A stretch of DNA of 64,000 nt from SAR92 bacterium BACL16 MAG-120619-bin48 (GCA_001438605.1 LIDE01000003.1:1-64000); one strand, 5' to 3'; positions 1 to 10,105 are shown, counted from the first letter of the stretch. The notes: generated from the letters alone by a model not told the origin. Numbers and translations: made by a program.

Positions 1-1
1 T

Positions 2-1327
2 TTCGACCCTTTGACCGGCTTGCCCAATCGGCACCGTCTGATGGAAGAGCTCAATCGTGTCATTGCCTTGGCCCAGCGCAACAAGCACTACTGTTCACTC
101 CTGTTTATCGACCTCGACCACTTTAAAGAAATCAATGACACCCGCGGACACCACTATGGCGACATTGCCCTGACACTTTTTGCACAGCGTCTGCGCAAAG
201 TTATCCGCACCGAGGAAACAGTGGCGCGGCTGGGCGGCGATGAATTTGTCGTGCTGTTGGAAAACTTGGACCGAGAAGAGGAGTCCTCCCGCCTGCAGGT
301 CGCGCAGGTCGCTGAAAAAATTATTGATGCCGCCCGTGAGCCTTTTCTGATAAAAGAGGAGAAATTTCGCATCAGCTGCAGCATTGGCATTGTCTTGTTT
401 AATGACGGCAGCGCCGACGGCGGGGCGATTTTGCAGCAGGCAGATAAAGCGCTTTACACCATTAAGCGCGAGGGGAAATCCAACTACTACTTCCACAATC
501 AACGCCTACCCTCCGAACTGCAAGCACACACCACACTTTTGGCGCAGCTGCGGGACAAAGCCAATACTGAGTCGTTTTTCCTCTACTATCAGCCCATTAT
601 TGACACGTCTAGCAACCTTATTTGCGGTCTTCAAATATTTTTGCGCTGGCGAAACCCTGACAATCAAATTATCCCTGCCAATGACATTATCCAAATTCTC
701 GAATCTGGCTCGATGATTGTCGAGATCTCACTATCACTGCTTGACCAGTGCTGTCGCCAACTCACGCTCTGGCGCGACCAAGGGCTGTGGCGCAGCGATC
801 AGAAAATATATTTCACGTTAAGTCTTCGGGAGCTTGAGCATCCGTCTTTTGTGAACAATGTTCAAAACTTGCTCAATCGACACAACATCGGCGCCGAAAC
901 CCTCGTGTTTAGCTTGCACACAGAGACACTGCCAAAAATATACAAGCCTCTCGAGCTGCAAATAAACAAACTGAACGATTTAGGAATAGGCTTTAGCGTC
1001 GACAATGTTGGTTATCAAAGTCTACCCATTCAGAAACTGCGCGACTTTAATATCAGCACAATTAGGATATCCCAACGCCTTATGGCCGAAAGCGTTTACA
1101 TGGAAAGCTCGTGGAACCTCGTCAAAGGGTTGATTGACCTCGCAAAATCCGTGGGTCTAACCTGCATTGCCCCGGGTATAGAAGAACCTGAAATACATCA
1201 CCTCGTGCTCGATACAGGCTGCCCGTTATTACAGGGAAATCTTATCGCACCTCCCTCTCCCGTAACATCAATCACACGAATGCTTATCGAGCGCAATGTC
1301 CGCAGTGAGCAAGAATCTGTCACTTAG
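2..1327 (+). CDS. GGDEF-EAL c-di-GMP signalling protein, 5' end cut off by the window
   Basis: The reading frame is open from base 2, and its first residues (FDPLTGLPNR) are the conserved start of a GGDEF domain, so the N-terminal sensory part lies outside the window. The GGDEF domain is intact, with GGDEF at bases 233-247, and probably makes c-di-GMP. The following EAL-type domain (about 580-1260) has lost its catalytic residues: the EAL signature reads LQIFLRW, the conserved VNLS reads FTLS, LEIT-E reads FSLHTE, and DDFG reads DNVG. I infer a cyclase with a non-catalytic EAL domain, perhaps a binding or regulatory module. It ends at TAG 1325-1327, 71 bases before typA. Confidence 0.9.
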   Translation, partial: FDPLTGLPNRHRLMEELNRVIALAQRNKHYCSLLFIDLDHFKEINDTRGHHYGDIALTLFAQRLRKVIRTEETVARLGGDEFVVLLENLDREEESSRLQVAQVAEKIIDAAREPFLIKEEKFRISCSIGIVLFNDGSADGGAILQQADKALYTIKREGKSNYYFHNQRLPSELQAHTTLLAQLRDKANTESFFLYYQPIIDTSSNLICGLQIFLRWRNPDNQIIPANDIIQILESGSMIVEISLSLLDQCCRQLTLWRDQGLWRSDQKIYFTLSLRELEHPSFVNNVQNLLNRHNIGAETLVFSLHTETLPKIYKPLELQINKLNDLGIGFSVDNVGYQSLPIQKLRDFNISTIRISQRLMAESVYMESSWNLVKGLIDLAKSVGLTCIAPGIEEPEIHHLVLDTGCPLLQGNLIAPPSPVTSITRMLIERNVRSEQESVT

Positions 1328-1361
1328 CGAAAAGATCCCTAGCAGTTCCCGTCAATTCCAC

Positions 1362-1367
1362 TATAAT
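1362..1367 (+). promoter_or_regulatory. Candidate -10 box of typA
   Basis: A perfect TATAAT lies 31 bases upstream of the typA ATG. No convincing -35 box sits 16-18 bases further upstream, so this is only a candidate sigma-70 promoter. Confidence 0.35.
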
Positions 1368-1398
1368 CGCGCCTTTTTTGCGCTACTCGGTATCTGTC

Positions 1399-3210
1399 AT
1401 GTCTATTGAAAATCTACGCAACATCGCCATCATCGCTCACGTCGACCACGGAAAAACCACGCTGGTAGACAAACTATTAAGCCAATCCGGCACCTTAGAT
1501 CGTAAAGATGTTGGCTCCGAGCGACTGATGGACTCTAATGATCAAGAAAAGGAGCGCGGCATTACCATTTTGGCAAAAAACACTGCCATCAAGTGGAATG
1601 ATTATCGCATTAATATCGTCGACACCCCAGGTCACGCCGACTTCGGTGGTGAAGTAGAGCGCGTGCTGTCGATGGTTGACTCTGTTCTACTGCTGGTTGA
1701 CGCCGTTGACGGCCCGATGCCACAAACACGTTTCGTTACCTCTAAAGCCTTTGAGCAAGGTCTGCGACCCATTGTTGTTATCAACAAAGTTGACCGTCCA
1801 GGGGCGCGTCCTGACTGGGTGATGGATCAGGTTTTTGATCTCTTTGACAACCTCGGCGCCACTGATGAACAACTCGACTTCCCCGTGATCTACGCCTCTG
1901 CCCTAAACGGAATTGCCGGTACAGACCTCGATAACATGGCTGAGGACATGACCCCGCTCTACCAAATGATCGTTGATCAAGTACCAGCGCCCAATGTTGA
2001 TGCCGACGGTCCATTTCAAATGCAAATTTCAGCGCTCGCCTATGACAGCTATGTCGGTGTTATCGGCGTTGGTCGCATTACCCGTGGCCGTTTAAAGCCA
2101 GGCCAGCAAGTGATTGTAAAGCGCGCGAACGGCGAAGAGCGTCGTGGCAAAGTGCTCAATGTGAAAGGCTATTTGGGTCTTGAGCAAATTGAAACACCAC
2201 TGGCAGGCGCCGGTGACATCGTCTGTATCAACGGCATTGACGGTCTCGGTATTTCTGACACACTCTGTGACCCAGACCATGTCGAAGCGCTGCCACCCTT
2301 GAGCGTTGACGAGCCCACAGTCAGCATGACCTTTATCGTTAACGATTCGCCATTTGCGGGCTTGGAAGGCAAATTTGTCACCACACGCAATATCAAAGAT
2401 CGTCTCGATCAAGAATTGATCCACAACGTTGCGCTGCGCGTTAAGCAGGGCGACACGCCCGACAAGTTTATTGTCTCAGGCCGTGGTGAATTGCACCTGT
2501 CAGTCTTGATTGAAACAATGCGTCGCGAAGGCTTCGAAATGGGTGTTTCACGCCCCGAAGTAGTTCAGAAAATAGTCGACGGAAAAGTGCAAGAGCCCTT
2601 CGAGCAAGTTGTTATTGACGTTGAAGACCACCATCAGGGCGCAGTCATGGAAGAACTCGGCCTACGTCGCGCTGAAATGACCAATATGGAACCAGATGGC
2701 AAAGGTCGCGTGCGTTTACAGTTCATTATGCCTTCGCGCGGGCTGATTGGTTTCCGCGGCACGTTCCTCACCCTGACCTCGGGCTCAGGCATTATGACCA
2801 GCATTTTTGATCACTACGGTCCAGTGAAAGAGGGCGAGAGCTTCTCGCGCAAAAACGGCGCACTGATCAGCATGATCAAGGGCAGAACAGCTGCCTACGC
2901 ACTGTTCAATATCCAAGCCCGCGGTCGCTTGTTCTTAGGCCATGCGGTTGATGTCTACGAAGGGCAAATTGTCGGTATTCACTCTCGCTCCAATGACCTC
3001 GTGGTCAACCCAATCAAAGGCAAGCAGCTTACCAACGTGCGCGCCTCGGGTACCGACGAAGCGTTGACTCTTGTGCCGCCGATCAAGCACACCCTCGAGC
3101 AAGCGCTCGAATTTATCGAAGACGACGAGTTGGTAGAAGTGACACCACAGAGCATTCGTCTGCGTAAGAAACTGCTCACTGAAAACGAGCGCAAGCGCGC
3201 GCCCAAGTAA
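1399..3210 (+). CDS. typA: Ribosome-associated GTPase TypA/BipA
   Basis: Translational GTPase of the EF-G family that binds the ribosome and is needed for growth in cold or other stress and for late large-subunit assembly. The G domain is complete: AHVDHGKT (P-loop), the switch region ending in ERGITI, DTPGH and NKVDRP. Domains II, III and V and the TypA-specific C-terminal domain follow. From the ATG at 1399 (MSIENLRN) the protein has 603 residues, close to the E. coli length of about 607. An in-frame TTG at 1378 would add seven residues that the family lacks. No clear Shine-Dalgarno sequence precedes the ATG. A GC-rich hairpin follows the stop. Confidence 0.97.
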   Translation: MSIENLRNIAIIAHVDHGKTTLVDKLLSQSGTLDRKDVGSERLMDSNDQEKERGITILAKNTAIKWNDYRINIVDTPGHADFGGEVERVLSMVDSVLLLVDAVDGPMPQTRFVTSKAFEQGLRPIVVINKVDRPGARPDWVMDQVFDLFDNLGATDEQLDFPVIYASALNGIAGTDLDNMAEDMTPLYQMIVDQVPAPNVDADGPFQMQISALAYDSYVGVIGVGRITRGRLKPGQQVIVKRANGEERRGKVLNVKGYLGLEQIETPLAGAGDIVCINGIDGLGISDTLCDPDHVEALPPLSVDEPTVSMTFIVNDSPFAGLEGKFVTTRNIKDRLDQELIHNVALRVKQGDTPDKFIVSGRGELHLSVLIETMRREGFEMGVSRPEVVQKIVDGKVQEPFEQVVIDVEDHHQGAVMEELGLRRAEMTNMEPDGKGRVRLQFIMPSRGLIGFRGTFLTLTSGSGIMTSIFDHYGPVKEGESFSRKNGALISMIKGRTAAYALFNIQARGRLFLGHAVDVYEGQIVGIHSRSNDLVVNPIKGKQLTNVRASGTDEALTLVPPIKHTLEQALEFIEDDELVEVTPQSIRLRKKLLTENERKRAPK

Positions 3211-3219
3211 GCCCAAGAC

Positions 3220-3242
3220 TGGCGGGCTGTGACGGCCCGCCA
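3220..3242 (+). terminator. GC-rich hairpin after typA
   Basis: TGGCGGGC pairs with GCCCGCCA over a seven-base loop, 10 bases after the typA stop. No T-run follows, so it may only weaken readthrough or protect the mRNA 3' end. Confidence 0.4.
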
Positions 3243-3283
3243 ATTACGTGCTACATTTACTGCCAATGGATGGTGGTTTCGTT

Positions 3284-4315
3284 ATGACAGACATGGACAG
3301 CAAACAATCAATACCCAGCGGATTTCTCTCGTTTTCGCTGGTCGCGCAAGAAATAATTTCTGTACTCTTCGCCTTCTACTCCTACCAGTCGGGAGAGATG
3401 GCCCTCGCCACATTCTACTTAGGGGTCGCAGGAATACTCTTAGTGGGTCTTGGCATTCACTCTATTTTTGATCGCCCAGCGCTGGTGCGCGGATTGCTCG
3501 CAGCCGTTCTTATCGTTACGTTTTTCTATCTACTCAGCACAGTCCCCGACAGCTCGGTGCTTTTGTGGTGCTTAACCATTATCCCTGTGTTGGTGGGTAC
3601 CTTCGGCTCACGCGTCAGCATGATTATTTTAGCCTCGATCTTCGCTGCGACCCTCTGGTTGTTTTTCGGTAACTCAGGCTTTATTTCGCCAGATGTCTAC
3701 AGTGAAGTGGTTATTGCACGATTTTTGTCAGCCTTCGCAGTACTCTCTCTCTTTGCCATTGCCATGGACAACTCCCACTCACGGAGCCTGCACCGGTACA
3801 AAGATCTCTCTCTGAGAGTCGATCAAATCGCCCACCAAGATCAGCTCACGCAACTCCCGAACAGACTCGATATGGAGCGCCGGCTAGAGAAAAAATATCA
3901 GCAGTACCGGCTGATTAATCAGCCGTTCTCCATACTGCTCGCCGACTTGGACAATTTTAAGTTTATTAACGACCGCTACGGCCACGATGTCGGCGACGAT
4001 GTGCTTCACGCGATTGGCGTACTTCTTAGCGAGCCTTTGCGCGGCGAAGACGTGGTCGCACGCTGGGGCGGCAACGAATTTATGGTGTTGCTGCCTACCG
4101 CAAACGCCGAAGCCGCCACCAATATCGCCGAGCGGCTGCGCGCTCAAGCGGGAAAATTACTCATGGAGGCACAGGGCGATAAACTGCGTATATCCCTCAG
4201 CGTCGGCGTCGCCTCTATCGATAAATGCACCGGCATAGACGACCTCATCTCAACCGCTGAAAACGGCCTTTATCAAGCCAAGCATATGGGCCGCGACATG
4301 GTTGTGGTTGGCTAG
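3284..4315 (+). CDS. Membrane-bound GGDEF-domain protein with a GGNEF motif
   Basis: About the first 170 residues form several hydrophobic segments, suggesting an inner-membrane sensor. A linker and a C-terminal GGDEF domain follow (HQDQLTQLPNR onward). The metal-binding LLADLDNFKFIND segment is intact. The signature at residues 262-266 reads GGNEF: the third residue, normally D or E and catalytic, is Asn (codon 4073-4075). The protein may therefore be a weak or inactive cyclase, or a c-di-GMP or GTP sensor. I chose the ATG at 3284, preceded by GGTGG; an ATG at 3266 and a GTG at 3248 are in-frame alternatives. It ends 23 bases from the convergent tag gene. Confidence 0.88.
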   Translation: MTDMDSKQSIPSGFLSFSLVAQEIISVLFAFYSYQSGEMALATFYLGVAGILLVGLGIHSIFDRPALVRGLLAAVLIVTFFYLLSTVPDSSVLLWCLTIIPVLVGTFGSRVSMIILASIFAATLWLFFGNSGFISPDVYSEVVIARFLSAFAVLSLFAIAMDNSHSRSLHRYKDLSLRVDQIAHQDQLTQLPNRLDMERRLEKKYQQYRLINQPFSILLADLDNFKFINDRYGHDVGDDVLHAIGVLLSEPLRGEDVVARWGGNEFMVLLPTANAEAATNIAERLRAQAGKLLMEAQGDKLRISLSVGVASIDKCTGIDDLISTAENGLYQAKHMGRDMVVVG

Positions 4316-4338
4316 CCGTCGTTTACCATCGCGACAGT

Positions 4339-4905
4339 TCAGCACTGCGAATAGCGATAACAATCTATCACGTGATCGTTGACCATGCCTGTTGCCTGCA
4401 TATGGGCGTAGCAAATGGTTGTACCAAAAAACTTGAACCCACGTTTTTTCATATCCTTGCTGATAGTGTCTGACAGCGCTGTGGAGGCGGGGATATCTGT
4501 GTGCGACCGAAAAGCGTTTTGAATCGGCGTGCCATCGACAAAGCCCCAAAAATACGCGCTAAAACTGCCAAATTCCTGCTGAACTTGAATAAAACAACGC
4601 GCATTTGAAATCGCACTGGTGATTTTTAAACGGTTGCGCACAATGCCCGCATCTAACATTAGGCGTTCGACATCCCGCTCTGTGAAGGCAGCCACTTTCT
4701 GCACATCAAAATTGGCAAAGGCTTTGCGGTAGTTCTCCCGTTTGCGCAACACGGTAATCCACGACAGTCCCGCCTGCGCCCCTTCAAGTAACAGAAACTC
4801 AAATAGCGTCTGATCATCATAGCGAGGCACGCCCCACTCGGTGTCGTGGTACTGGCGGTAAAAAGGGTCTTCACCGCACCAAATGCATCGCTGCTTATCT
4901 ATCAT
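4339..4905 (-). CDS. tag: DNA-3-methyladenine glycosylase I
   Basis: Base-excision repair enzyme that removes 3-methyladenine from alkylated DNA. From the ATG at 4905 it has 188 residues; E. coli Tag has 187. The zinc ligands Cys7, His20 and the C-terminal His and Cys of NDHVIDC are present, as is the active-site Glu41 in LLEGAQAGLSW. A strong AAAGGAAA ribosome site precedes this ATG. The open frame extends further upstream but without homology to the family. It is transcribed divergently from the iminopeptidase gene. Confidence 0.96.
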   Translation of the reverse strand: MIDKQRCIWCGEDPFYRQYHDTEWGVPRYDDQTLFEFLLLEGAQAGLSWITVLRKRENYRKAFANFDVQKVAAFTERDVERLMLDAGIVRNRLKITSAISNARCFIQVQQEFGSFSAYFWGFVDGTPIQNAFRSHTDIPASTALSDTISKDMKKRGFKFFGTTICYAHMQATGMVNDHVIDCYRYSQC

Positions 4906-5013
4906 TTGCGTTTCCTTTCGTTGTAGCCTAGGGTTACACGTTAGAGCTTGGCAGGCTATTTGTCTATCTCTAATACCCCCCAGAGCCCCGTTGATTAAGG
5001 TAATTTCAGCGCC

Positions 5014-5976
5014 ATGAAAAAACACTTCCCCGCCATTCGCCCCTACAAAAAACAGTTTATCGCCGTTACGCCGCCTCATAAATTGTATGTGGAACAGTCG
5101 GGCAATCCTGATGGCATACCTGTGCTTTTTGTTCACGGCGGCCCCGGCGGTGGAACAACAGTCACCGACCGCTGCTTTTTTGACCCTGAAAAATACCGAA
5201 TTATTTTGTTCGATCAGCGCGGCGCGGGGCAATCGACACCCCATGCGCGGTTGGAAGACAATAATACCGCCGCTCTCATCGCCGACATTGAAACAATTCG
5301 CACCACGTTAAAAATTGATCGCTGGGTTGTGTTTGGTGGTTCATGGGGGTCCACCTTAGGACTGGTGTATGCGCAGACCTATCCTGAATTGGTGCTCGGA
5401 TTAATTTTGCGCGGTATATTTCTCTGCCGCGACGAAGATATTCACTGGTTTTATCAAGACGGTGCCGGACGTATTTTCCCCGACTACTGGCAGCAATATT
5501 GCCAAGTTATCCCAGAGGCTGAGCGCAGCGATATGGTCGCGGCATTCTACAAGCGCTTGACCGGTGACAACGAACTTGAGCGCATGGCCGCTGCGAAAGC
5601 GTGGTCAATTTGGGAGGGTCGATGCGCAACGCTGCAAGCCAATCACGCCGTGGTTGATCGCTTTGCCAATCCGCATATGGCGCTGGCTATGGCGCGTATC
5701 GAAGCGCATTTCTTTATCAACAAATCATTCTTAGAGCACGACCAAATTATTAAAAACGCCCACCGGTTGAAGGACATTCCCGGCACAATTGTGCATGGTC
5801 GCTATGACATGGTCTGCCCCGTCAATCAGGCCTTCGCGCTCAGCAATGCATGGCCAAGCGCAAAATTAGAAATCATTGCCGATGCAGGACACTCGTCAGG
5901 CGAACCCGGCATTACTGACGCACTGATTCGCGCGACCAACAAGCTCGCCTTTCAGTTAGAGAAAACCACAGAGTGA
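5014..5976 (+). CDS. pip: Proline iminopeptidase (peptidase family S33)
   Basis: Alpha/beta-hydrolase that releases N-terminal proline from peptides, probably in the cytoplasm since no signal peptide is visible. The motifs are HGGPGGG (oxyanion region), DQRGAGQS, GGSWGS with the nucleophile Ser, an acidic residue in GRYDMVCP and His in DAGHS. The length of 320 residues is usual for the family. It is convergent with mpl, 7 bases away. Confidence 0.94.
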   Translation: MKKHFPAIRPYKKQFIAVTPPHKLYVEQSGNPDGIPVLFVHGGPGGGTTVTDRCFFDPEKYRIILFDQRGAGQSTPHARLEDNNTAALIADIETIRTTLKIDRWVVFGGSWGSTLGLVYAQTYPELVLGLILRGIFLCRDEDIHWFYQDGAGRIFPDYWQQYCQVIPEAERSDMVAAFYKRLTGDNELERMAAAKAWSIWEGRCATLQANHAVVDRFANPHMALAMARIEAHFFINKSFLEHDQIIKNAHRLKDIPGTIVHGRYDMVCPVNQAFALSNAWPSAKLEIIADAGHSSGEPGITDALIRATNKLAFQLEKTTE

Positions 5977-5983
5977 CGCTGGC

Positions 5984-7372
5984 CTAACCAGCCCCTTTTA
6001 ATTGAGCAACCAAGCGCTGATGAAACCCTTCAAAACCGCCGTTGCTCATAATCACAACGTGTAGCTTTGCCGCCCCTGCAGCACTCTGTCGCACGGTCTG
6101 CAACAGACTTTCAATATCGCTGCAAACCAAGGCGGGTACAGCGGAGTGTGTCGCCACCGCTTGAAGATCCCAGTTAATGGCAGCACTTTTATACCAGATC
6201 GCCTGATCAGCCGCCGCCACCGAGCTGCTCAACGCGGCTTGATGCAAGCCCATCTTCATAGTTGCCGAGCGCGGCTCAATAATTGCCACAATCGTCTCGT
6301 CGCCCACTTTCGCGCGCAGCCCCTCGAGGGTCGTTTTAATCGCTGTTGGGTGGTGCGCAAAATCGTCATAGACTGAAATCGCGCTGTCTTGATAAATCAA
6401 TTCCATGCGACGTTTCACGCCAATAAACTCACATAGCGCAGCGGCCGCCGCAGGTAAACTGACGCCCACCGTACTCGCCGCAACCATTGCCGCGACAGCG
6501 TTCGCCACATTATGCAGTCCGCTATGTCGCCACCGCACACTAGCCAATTGACCCTCAGGATCGGTCACCTGAAAATGTGAGCCGTCTTTTTCTAACAGCT
6601 GATACTGCCAATCACTCTTGTGGGCGCGTCCATCGCCCTCGGAAAATGTGCGCAATTGACTCCAACAGCCGCGATCAACCACTTGCTGTAAATTCTTCTC
6701 GCCAGCGGGATAGATAACATAGCCGCTGCGTGGCACCGTGCGCAGCATGTGATGAAATTGTTTTTGAATCGCGGGCAAATCATCAAAGATATCCGCATGA
6801 TCGAACTCGAGGTTATTCATCACAACGGTATTGCTGTGGTAGTGCACAAACTTAGAGCGTTTATCAAAAAATGCACTGTCGTACTCATCTGCCTCCACAA
6901 CAAAATAGCCCTTCTCCTCGCCACTCAATCGCGCCGACAAGCCGAAATCCACCGGTACACCGCCAATTAAAAAGCCAGGTTTTAAGCCCGCATAATCAAG
7001 GATTTTTGCCAACATACTGCTGGTCGTCGTCTTGCCATGAGTACCTGATACCGCCAACACATATTGATTGCGCAACAGTGCATCGCCGAGCCACTGCGGC
7101 CCGGACGTGTAGGGCAGCCCCTGATCAAGCATATACTCAACGCAAGGATTCCCCCGCGACAGCGCATTGCCAACAATAATAAGGTCGGGAGCAGGCACCA
7201 ATTGCTGAGGATCGAAGCCCTCAGTAAGATCGATACCCGCCATCTCTAACTGCGTGCTCATCGGAGGATAAACGTTGGCATCACAGCCCGACACAGTATG
7301 GCCAAGCTGTTTCGCAAGCTGCGCCAAACTGCCCATAAAAGTGCCGCAAATGCCCAAAATATGAATGTGCAT
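5984..7372 (-). CDS. mpl: UDP-N-acetylmuramate:L-Ala-gamma-D-Glu-meso-DAP ligase
   Basis: Murein recycling enzyme that joins the salvaged tripeptide L-Ala-D-Glu-meso-DAP to UDP-MurNAc, saving several Mur-ligase steps. It has the Mur ligase layout: N-terminal dinucleotide-like motif (HILGICGTFMGSLA), ATP loop SGTHGKTTT, central VVEADEYDSAF and the C-terminal DDFAHHPTAI segment. From the ATG at 7372, preceded by AAGGGAAA, it has 462 residues; E. coli Mpl has 457. It is divergent from the S8 protease gene. Confidence 0.96.
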   Translation of the reverse strand: MHIHILGICGTFMGSLAQLAKQLGHTVSGCDANVYPPMSTQLEMAGIDLTEGFDPQQLVPAPDLIIVGNALSRGNPCVEYMLDQGLPYTSGPQWLGDALLRNQYVLAVSGTHGKTTTSSMLAKILDYAGLKPGFLIGGVPVDFGLSARLSGEEKGYFVVEADEYDSAFFDKRSKFVHYHSNTVVMNNLEFDHADIFDDLPAIQKQFHHMLRTVPRSGYVIYPAGEKNLQQVVDRGCWSQLRTFSEGDGRAHKSDWQYQLLEKDGSHFQVTDPEGQLASVRWRHSGLHNVANAVAAMVAASTVGVSLPAAAAALCEFIGVKRRMELIYQDSAISVYDDFAHHPTAIKTTLEGLRAKVGDETIVAIIEPRSATMKMGLHQAALSSSVAAADQAIWYKSAAINWDLQAVATHSAVPALVCSDIESLLQTVRQSAAGAAKLHVVIMSNGGFEGFHQRLVAQLKGAG

Positions 7373-7543
7373 ATTTTCCCTTAAATTGTTACCCTTGCGA
7401 TTAGCACGTTCGCCCGCAAGCAAGGCTTTGAGGGCCGATTATGACACCGGCCGTAGAAAACTGCTAAGTATCTGGGCATATAGTCTAAAACTTGAATCAT
7501 CAGAAAAAACTGTGGCCGCTCTGGCCACCCTGAGATGTTATTT

Positions 7544-10105
7544 ATGAAAAAACTGTCTGTCGCCTTTGGCATGTTAGTAGCCCTTTCTCTCGCCAGTTGT
7601 GGCGGCAGTGGTGGCGGCACGCAGCCTGCCAGCAATGGCGTCATTACACCCCCTGTCACTTCCACCGAAAATACCAGTAGACCGCCGTGGAATAGCTTTG
7701 CCGCACAACCTCAGGACCCTGAAAATATCGCTGACCGTGCCGCTGTCTTCGAGACCGATGAATATAAAGGCATGGGCGCCTTGACGATGATCAACGCCTC
7801 TATGGCCTATGCTCGCGGCGCGACGGGAGCCGGAGTCACCGTTGGTGTTATTGATTCAGGGGTGTATGACGACCATCTCGAGTTTGCCGCAGGATCCGGC
7901 ACTAAAATCACCTTCGCTGGCAGTGATTATAGCGGTGGCACAGCGCGAACCGATGACGCCATTACCCACGGCACGGGCGTCGCTGGAGTGATTGCGGCCA
8001 ATCGTGACAGCACCCCCAGCATCAGCGGCTTTGATATGCACGGTGTTGCCTTTGAGGCCAGTATTAACGCCTATGAAATCCCCCTTAGCGCCGATGACGA
8101 CCCCTCCGAACCCATTGTTATCGATGACATAACCTTTGGCGATGACAACTATTTCGCCAACCGCTTCAACACCATGACCAATGAAGCTGAGATCATCAAT
8201 TTAAGTTTTGGCTTCTCTGGCATTATCACCTCCTACACCCAGAGCGAGACCGAAAGCGGCTTAAGGCTGACCCTTGAGGCCCTCAGACAAGCGGGAAAAG
8301 CCCGCGGCGACCGCTCAATTTTTGTTGTCGCAGCAGGCAACGCGTGGAACGACACCGATGACAATGGCGATCCCGTCGACGCCACCTCACCAGAGCTGTT
8401 GCCAGGACTACCCTACCTGTTCCCTGAACTCAAAGACCACATGCTCGCCGTCGTCGCCGTCGACAGCAGCGGCGAGATTGCCTACTACTCAAACCACTGC
8501 GGTGTAGCCGCAGACTTTTGTCTGGCAGCTCCGGGCGGCGGTGACGCCAATGGCGATGGCACCTTCGATGAAAGCGAAGTCATCTGGGCCCCCACACCGC
8601 CACCTGCAGACGCTGAGCCCAACAGCCAGTATTACACCGGCAACGTCGGCACCTCATTTGCGGCCCCGATAGTCAGCGGCTCGCTGGCACTGCTCAAACA
8701 AATGTTCCCCACAGTGGGTAATTATGAACTGGCCAATCGGCTGCTAGTGACGGCCAACAAAACTGGGATTTACAGCGATACTCAGATCTATGGACAAGGG
8801 CTTTTGGACCTCGATGCCGCCACGCGACCCGTCGGAGCAACAGCCGTGGCGACTGGCGTCGACCTGAACAGTGGCATGATGGCCGTCAGCGACAGCACCG
8901 CGACGTCCTACAACGGAACACTGGGCGTCAGCCTAGACGCTGCACTGAGCGGCCGCTCGATGGCAGTGTTTGACGAGTTGGGCTTCCCCTTCTACACCAA
9001 TGCCAACCAGCTCGTCACTCAGGCACCGAGCAAACACCCAGCAGCACCTCTGCACCGTCAGAGTCAAATGCGTGATGGCAAGCGAATTCAGGTCGGAACA
9101 GCTCAACGGCGGGACAGCTCTTGGGGCAGATCTTGGGATAATTCATTAAATGGTATGTGGAACAACGGAGTACTGCCCTTTGACCAGACCACAGACCCAC
9201 GCCGTGAACAACAGCCAGACTACGTTGCTCTGCAATGGCAAGACAGCAGCGGCAGCGAGCGCTTCGCCGGCGTCAATGCCAATCCGGGTTGGTTCTTTGG
9301 CGTCTACGCCGACAGCGGCGCGATGCATGAACAAAGCAGCGACGACAGCCGATTTGCCGCGCCTTGGCTGAACTTTGCCCGCAACGGCCTGAGCAGCGGT
9401 GGCGCCATTGCCATTGGCCAAAACAAACTGCGTTTTGGCCTTTTCGAAGGAACCGCACAGTGGGATCAAGCGCAGCCTGACAGCGACGCTCGCGGCACAG
9501 GCGCATTACTTGAATACAGTTTGCCGACAGACCGATTATCAATGACGTTTCAGGGTGGATATGTCCGCGAGCTAGACACCTTCCTCGGCACCGCTATCGG
9601 TCCTGCGCTGGGACAGTTGGGGGAAAGCGGTACCTTTTTCACCGGCATCAACGGCCAGCTGCACCTCACAGAAAACTGGCAGAGCATTGTCACCCTGTAT
9701 CAAGGCAACACCGAACATGGGCTAAAACAATACAGCGGCTTGCTGACGATTGATGACAATATTCGCAGCAGCGCGTGGTCTTTTGGCGTCCAAGGTCAAT
9801 CACTTTGGCAGGACAACGACCGACTGAGCATCTACTGGGCTCAACCACTGCGCATCGACAATGGTCGAGGAGAGCTTCGTTTAGCCACAGGCCGCACTGT
9901 CGATCGCCAAGTCACCTATGAACAAATCGCGATTGATTTGCGACCGCCCGGACGCGAACAGCAACTCGAACTGCACTATCAATTTTCCTGGAGCGGCATG
10001 ACCGCCGCCGCCCGTGCAGAATATATTTATCAGCCAGACCACACCTTGGGCAACCGCGACTACGCAGAAATCACATTTTCCGTGTTTAGACCCATCGGAC
10101 GCTAG
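7544..10105 (+). CDS. S8 (subtilisin-like) serine protease, lipoprotein-type autotransporter
   Basis: The N-terminus (MKKL... LASC) is a lipoprotein signal with a lipobox ending at Cys19, followed by a Gly-rich linker. The subtilase domain carries Asp104 (GVIDSG), His142 (THGTGVAG), the oxyanion Asn266 (AAGN) and Ser371 (GTSFAAP). An acidic segment near residue 334 (DANGDGTFDESE) matches an EF-hand-like calcium loop. The last 300 or so residues look like a beta-barrel translocator with alternating aromatic strands. Lipidated subtilase autotransporters are known (NalP of Neisseria); a role in processing other surface proteins is inference. I chose the ATG at 7544 because the signal peptide then begins MKKL; another ATG lies at 7535. 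Total 853 residues. Confidence 0.88.
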   Translation: MKKLSVAFGMLVALSLASCGGSGGGTQPASNGVITPPVTSTENTSRPPWNSFAAQPQDPENIADRAAVFETDEYKGMGALTMINASMAYARGATGAGVTVGVIDSGVYDDHLEFAAGSGTKITFAGSDYSGGTARTDDAITHGTGVAGVIAANRDSTPSISGFDMHGVAFEASINAYEIPLSADDDPSEPIVIDDITFGDDNYFANRFNTMTNEAEIINLSFGFSGIITSYTQSETESGLRLTLEALRQAGKARGDRSIFVVAAGNAWNDTDDNGDPVDATSPELLPGLPYLFPELKDHMLAVVAVDSSGEIAYYSNHCGVAADFCLAAPGGGDANGDGTFDESEVIWAPTPPPADAEPNSQYYTGNVGTSFAAPIVSGSLALLKQMFPTVGNYELANRLLVTANKTGIYSDTQIYGQGLLDLDAATRPVGATAVATGVDLNSGMMAVSDSTATSYNGTLGVSLDAALSGRSMAVFDELGFPFYTNANQLVTQAPSKHPAAPLHRQSQMRDGKRIQVGTAQRRDSSWGRSWDNSLNGMWNNGVLPFDQTTDPRREQQPDYVALQWQDSSGSERFAGVNANPGWFFGVYADSGAMHEQSSDDSRFAAPWLNFARNGLSSGGAIAIGQNKLRFGLFEGTAQWDQAQPDSDARGTGALLEYSLPTDRLSMTFQGGYVRELDTFLGTAIGPALGQLGESGTFFTGINGQLHLTENWQSIVTLYQGNTEHGLKQYSGLLTIDDNIRSSAWSFGVQGQSLWQDNDRLSIYWAQPLRIDNGRGELRLATGRTVDRQVTYEQIAIDLRPPGREQQLELHYQFSWSGMTAAARAEYIYQPDHTLGNRDYAEITFSVFRPIGR

